A stretch of DNA of 64,000 nucleotides from an uncultured Prevotellaceae bacterium (GTDB taxonomy: Bacteria; Bacteroidota; Bacteroidia; Bacteroidales; Bacteroidaceae): assembly GCA_902778535.1 (NCBI GenBank), contig CACYYG010000001.1, positions 1-64,000 on the forward strand, read 5' to 3'. The notes beneath the pieces are model-generated. The model searched no databases and was not told the DNA's origin. It saw only the letters and a list, made by a program, of their open reading frames with translations. The position numbers and the translations under genes were made by a program. This document shows positions 60,727-64,000 of the stretch, piece by piece; within the stretch, counting starts at the first letter, position 1, and every line of letters begins with the position of its first letter.

Positions 60727-62646
60727 TTACAGCCCTTCACACTCCTTCAGCCACAGGGTGCTGACGGCATCGCTTGGCATACGCCAGTCACCACGCGGTG
60801 AGAGGCTGACGCTGCCCACCTTCGGACCGTCGGGCAGGCAGGAACGCTTGAACTGCTGGTTGAAGAAACGGCGGCAGAAGGTCTGCAGCCAGCGCTTAAT
60901 GACAGCATCATCATATTTCCCCTTGAAAGCATACTGAGCCAGCATGTAAATCTTGGCGGGGCGGAAGCCGAGACGCACCATATAATAAAGGAAGAAGTCG
61001 TGCAGCTCGTAGGGACCGACCAGGTCCTCCGTCTTCTGCTGGATATTGCCGTCGGCATCGGCTGGCGTCAGCTCAGGCGAGATCGGCGTATCGACAACAT
61101 CGAGCAGCGTGTCGTGCTGTGCCTTGAACGACGGCAGCTGCGCCACGTAGCGAATGAGATACTGCACCAGCGTCTTGGGCACACCGCCGTTGACGCCATA
61201 CATCGACATGTGGTCGCCGTTGTAGGTGCACCAGCCAAGGGCCAGCTCCGACAGGTCGCCCGTGCCAATGACCATCGCTCCCATCTGGTTGGCCACGTCC
61301 ATCAGAATCTGCGTCCTCTCACGGGCCTGAGCGTTCTCGTAGGTCACATCGTGCTGCTTCATGTCGTGGCCGATATCCTCGAAATGCTGCGTCACGGCCT
61401 TGGCAATGCTGATTTCACGCCGAGTGATGCCGAGCGACTCCATCAGGCCGACAGCATTCTGATGCGTCCTGTCGGTAGTGCCGAAGCCCGGCATGGTGAT
61501 GCCGATGATACCTGCACGCGAAAGGCCGAGACGGTCGAAGGCACGCACAGTGACAAGCAGCGCCAGCGTGGAGTCGAGGCCGCCGCTGATGCCGATGACG
61601 GCCTTGTCGCTGTGGGTATGCTGCAGGCGCTTGCACAAGGCGAGGGTCTGGATGTTCAGAATCTCTTCGCAAGTGCACGTCATATTCTCGTCTGTAGGAA
61701 TGAAGGGATGCGGATTGACGTCGCGCAGAAGCTCAAAGTCACGGGGGGTAGTAGGCTTGGCATCTATGACCTGCGACAAGCAGGCAGGCGTCATGCGGAA
61801 GGTGGTGTTGTTCTGCCTTTCAGAACGCAGACGGTCGACGTCAATCTGCTGGATGCGCATCTGCGGGTCGATGGCAAAGCGCCCGGCCTGGGCCAGCAGG
61901 CGTCCGTTCTCATAGATGAGGGCGTTGCCGCCAAAGACCACATCCTGCGTCGACTCGCCAAAGCCGCAGCTGGCATAAACATAGCCGCAAATCATGCGGG
62001 CACTCTGCTGGGCAAGGAGCGACATCAGGTAGTCGTGCTTACCTATGAGCTCGTTGGAGGCCGACAGGTTGAAGATGATATCAGCACCAGCCAAGGCCAG
62101 CTGATTGCTGGGCGGCAGCGGAGCCCACACATCCTCGCATATTTCGATGCCGAAGCTGACACCGTCGCAGGTGCGGAAGAGCTGCGGCTCACTCGTCACG
62201 GTGACAGGGCTGCCCGCCAGGTAAATCTCCTGCTTCTGCAAGTCGGTGCTGCTGGCAAACCAGCGTTTCTCGTAGAACTCATTATAATTGGGCAGGAAGG
62301 TCTTGGCCACAAGACCGAGGATAACCCCATGCTGTACCACGGCGGCACAGTTGTAGAGCTTGGAGCCAATGCGCACGGGAATGCCCACGATGGCGATAAT
62401 GTCCAGCTTGCGGGTGAAGTCGAGCAGCACGAGCAGGCCCTCCTCGGCCTTGTCCAAGAGCAGCTGCTGACGGAAAAGGTCCTGACAGCTGTAGCCTGTG
62501 ATTGACAGCTCAGGGAAGACAATGACCTCGGCACCTTTGCCCTCGGCCTGGGCAATGAGGCTCTCTATCTGCTGTACATTATAATCTACGTCGGCCACGC
62601 GCACACCCGGTATTGCAGCAGCCACCTTGATAAGACCGTATTTCAT
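60727..62646 (-). CDS. nadE: Glutamine-dependent NAD+ synthetase
   Basis: 639 residues; amidates NaAD to NAD+ with ammonia taken from glutamine. N-terminal nitrilase-type glutaminase with triad Glu46 (FPELSITGYS), Lys115 (KTFLPN) and Cys170 (GIEICEDVW); C-terminal synthetase with ATP loop GISGGLDSTLAL and GTGDLSELALGWCTYNGDHM. Length is normal for the two-domain form. Own promoter at 62677-62684. Confidence 0.97.
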   Translation of the reverse strand: MKYGLIKVAAAIPGVRVADVDYNVQQIESLIAQAEGKGAEVIVFPELSITGYSCQDLFRQQLLLDKAEEGLLVLLDFTRKLDIIAIVGIPVRIGSKLYNCAAVVQHGVILGLVAKTFLPNYNEFYEKRWFASSTDLQKQEIYLAGSPVTVTSEPQLFRTCDGVSFGIEICEDVWAPLPPSNQLALAGADIIFNLSASNELIGKHDYLMSLLAQQSARMICGYVYASCGFGESTQDVVFGGNALIYENGRLLAQAGRFAIDPQMRIQQIDVDRLRSERQNNTTFRMTPACLSQVIDAKPTTPRDFELLRDVNPHPFIPTDENMTCTCEEILNIQTLALCKRLQHTHSDKAVIGISGGLDSTLALLVTVRAFDRLGLSRAGIIGITMPGFGTTDRTHQNAVGLMESLGITRREISIAKAVTQHFEDIGHDMKQHDVTYENAQARERTQILMDVANQMGAMVIGTGDLSELALGWCTYNGDHMSMYGVNGGVPKTLVQYLIRYVAQLPSFKAQHDTLLDVVDTPISPELTPADADGNIQQKTEDLVGPYELHDFFLYYMVRLGFRPAKIYMLAQYAFKGKYDDAVIKRWLQTFCRRFFNQQFKRSCLPDGPKVGSVSLSPRGDWRMPSDAVSTLWLKECEGL

Positions 62647-62676
62647 AGCGTATTGCTTTTTACTTCTTCAACAGTG

Positions 62677-62684
62677 CAAAGTTA
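62677..62684 (-). promoter_or_regulatory. Promoter of nadE
   Basis: Minus-strand TAACTTTG, 30 nt before the ATG at 62646. Confidence 0.65.
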
Positions 62685-62858
62685 GCCTATTTCTGCCACA
62701 CTGGCAAGAAAACCACGTAGAATTTGAAAGAAATTGGAATAATATGAACAATCCTGAAATAGATTTGCCCGCTCAACCGCATTTGCCGTTCTCGAAGAAA
62801 CCGACGCGTCGCCTCTGTAGGGAATTAGCTTGTCAAAACTCCGTACAATGCCATTTTT

Positions 62859-62942
62859 GTAACCACGTGGGTTACTAACTGTAACCACCGTGGTTACTGA
62901 CAGTAACCCACGTGGTTACTGTCAGTAACCTGCGATGTTACC
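62859..62942. repeat. Tandem array of 22-bp palindromic units, locus 2
   Basis: Units begin at 62859, 62881, 62903 and 62925, exactly 22 bp apart: GTAACC-ACGTG-GGTTAC type, the third being identical to the unit at 44529 and the fourth degenerate (CCTGCGATG). It lies 30 bp after the stop of the DUF2027-Smr gene. The rest of the 62685-62972 gap holds nothing recognisable. Confidence 0.9.
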
Positions 62943-62972
62943 GAGGCGTTTGATGAATTTCAGAAGCCTACG

Positions 62973-64000
62973 TCATTTGATGGTAACCTGAGTGGCGCCG
63001 TAGCCGTACTCCTGAAAGCTGGCATCCTGCCAGGTGTAGCTCTTGTAGCGATACTGCAGCTCGTTGAGGAGAGCTTTGCGCAGCACGCCCTCGCCCTTGC
63101 CGTGGATGAAGATGATGCGTGTGCCACGCTTCTTCTCATAGTTCTTCAATGTGCGGCGAAATACGTCGAGCTGATGGTTGAGAATGTCGCTTGGCGTCAT
63201 ACCGGTAGTGTTGTCGAGCAATGCGTCGACATGCAGGTCGACAACAAGAGGAGCGTCTCCTCCTTGCGCGGCTCTTTTCGGAGCGTGATGCGTCTTTTCC
63301 TCGACCTGCGGGGAAGGATTGGGAATGTGCCTGAGCTCCTTCGGATCAATGAAGAAGGGCTTTACCACCCTGTCGTGCTCCACGATGGTATATACCAGGG
63401 CGGGCTGTTCGAAGAAATCGCTTTCCTGGAAAGTGTGCAGCTTGAAGAACTTCACACCGTCGATGCGCAACTGCACGTCGATGGCAGGCTTTAGCAGGAA
63501 GGGCTTTTCACGCTTGTAGGCCACGAGCTGAACAGCGACGCGCTCCATCGAGCCTAAGTCTTCGCGACCGAATTCCTCGATGAAAACCTTAGTGTTGGGC
63601 TCCACCTCGTCGGTGAAGCACAGCGTCCACGCCGTGCCTTCGACCTTGAGATAGGTGAAACGCATATAGTAGTTGGAGTCGTTGACGAAGAAGGCCTCAA
63701 AACGTGTGCGTGAGAGCTCCTTGACATCGATGGGCACGAATGCGAGATAGGCCGACAGCTGCTCGCCGCCCTTGCGCTCCTCTGGCATGGGCTTGAAAGT
63801 GATGGGACGGTCGGCGGGCTCCACCTCGCGCTCCTGGGCTTTCTGCTGAGCCTTTTGCTGCTGCTTCACCTCCACGATGTGGCTGGTGTCGTAGTTTTCT
63901 TCGCCGACCACCACTACCTCGTGCGTCATCATCGGCACCTGAAAGCCGTCTTCGTCCTCCACCAGCACGATGTTCTTACCTTGGAAGCCAGCCACGCGGC
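62973..64000 (-). CDS. DUF2027 and Smr domain protein (partial, 5' end outside the window)
   Basis: At least 342 residues are visible, and the frame is open to the right edge; the GTG at 63995 is internal (RVAGFQGKNIVLVEDEDG), so the true start is beyond 64000. The N-terminal region with a KQQQKAQQKAQEREVE helix leads to a DUF2027 beta-sandwich (LSRTRFEAFFVNDSNYYMRF) and a C-terminal Smr domain (VVDLHVDALLDNTTGM, IIFIHGKGEGVLRKALLNEL). Smr domains are nucleases or nucleic-acid binders in MutS2-type proteins; the specific role of this Bacteroidota fusion is not known. Confidence 0.92.
   Translation of the reverse strand, partial: RVAGFQGKNIVLVEDEDGFQVPMMTHEVVVVGEENYDTSHIVEVKQQQKAQQKAQEREVEPADRPITFKPMPEERKGGEQLSAYLAFVPIDVKELSRTRFEAFFVNDSNYYMRFTYLKVEGTAWTLCFTDEVEPNTKVFIEEFGREDLGSMERVAVQLVAYKREKPFLLKPAIDVQLRIDGVKFFKLHTFQESDFFEQPALVYTIVEHDRVVKPFFIDPKELRHIPNPSPQVEEKTHHAPKRAAQGGDAPLVVDLHVDALLDNTTGMTPSDILNHQLDVFRRTLKNYEKKRGTRIIFIHGKGEGVLRKALLNELQYRYKSYTWQDASFQEYGYGATQVTIK

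Noticed and set aside
61000-62505. 501-codon ORF antisense to nadE
   Set aside because: Shadow of the NadE reading frame; no promoter, start context or family.

Overview
The window is chromosomal DNA of a Bacteroidota bacterium, most likely a Prevotella/Segatella-type member of the Prevotellaceae. The evidence is the promoter style (TTTG, about 19 nt, then TAnnTTTG, usually seen as TACCTTTGC or TATCTTTGC before genes), the near absence of Shine-Dalgarno sequences, and gene content typical of the phylum: PPi-dependent phosphofructokinase, PyrD/PyrK dihydroorotate dehydrogenase, a PorW/SprE type IX secretion lipoprotein, DUF4421 and DUF2027-Smr proteins, BspA-type repeats, DUF3874 and DUF3871. 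No organism name can be proven from this sequence alone.

Layout. 1-2600: small secreted protein, SlyD, chorismate synthase. 2600-2760: an orphan promoter-terminator unit that looks like a small RNA. 2788-11100: a large multidomain pectate lyase, an outer-membrane barrel, pyrK-pyrD, a lipoprotein and an XRE regulator. 11100-11890: A+T-rich non-coding DNA. 11887-22100: holA, DUF4421 protein, D-Ala-D-Ala dipeptidase, pfp, GH25 lysozyme, mfd. 22096-28350: leucine/branched-chain operon leuA-leuC-leuD-(second LeuA-family synthase)-leuB. 28499-36900: BspA/amidase-like protein, DUF3874 protein, AAA+ ATPase, a GH28-led run of small enzyme genes that includes a truncated hexapeptide gene, then repeats and a truncated AraC gene. 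37000-44400: two-component system, deiminase, Na/Pi cotransporter, a 35-residue membrane protein and an HMA-fused permease. 44871-55048: an A+T-rich integrative element of about 10.1 kb in tRNA-Pro(GGG), with a 44-bp att duplication, tyrosine integrase, helicase-like replication/mobilisation block, DUF3871 protein and cargo (RNA-repair-type HAD phosphatase, zinc ribbon, secreted trypsin-like protease). 55200-64000: aroA, small Cys-rich membrane protein, PorW, LysM glucosaminidase, nadE, and the start-less end of a DUF2027-Smr gene.

Genes that work together: aroC and aroA catalyse consecutive shikimate steps from separate loci. The leu cluster is a full leucine pathway plus a second synthase that could feed isoleucine synthesis. 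The pectate lyase and the GH28 enzyme both act on pectin. PorW ties the window to type IX secretion, consistent with the T9SS-like C-termini of the pectate lyase and, less clearly, the BspA-like protein.

The most unusual feature is the density of palindromic interspersed repeats. Three of them lie in frame inside conserved genes (pyrK, mfd and the second LeuA-family gene), one supplies the stop codon of leuC, and a separate family of 22-bp palindromic units (GTAACC-CACGTG-GTTAC type) forms short tandem arrays at two loci 18 kb apart.
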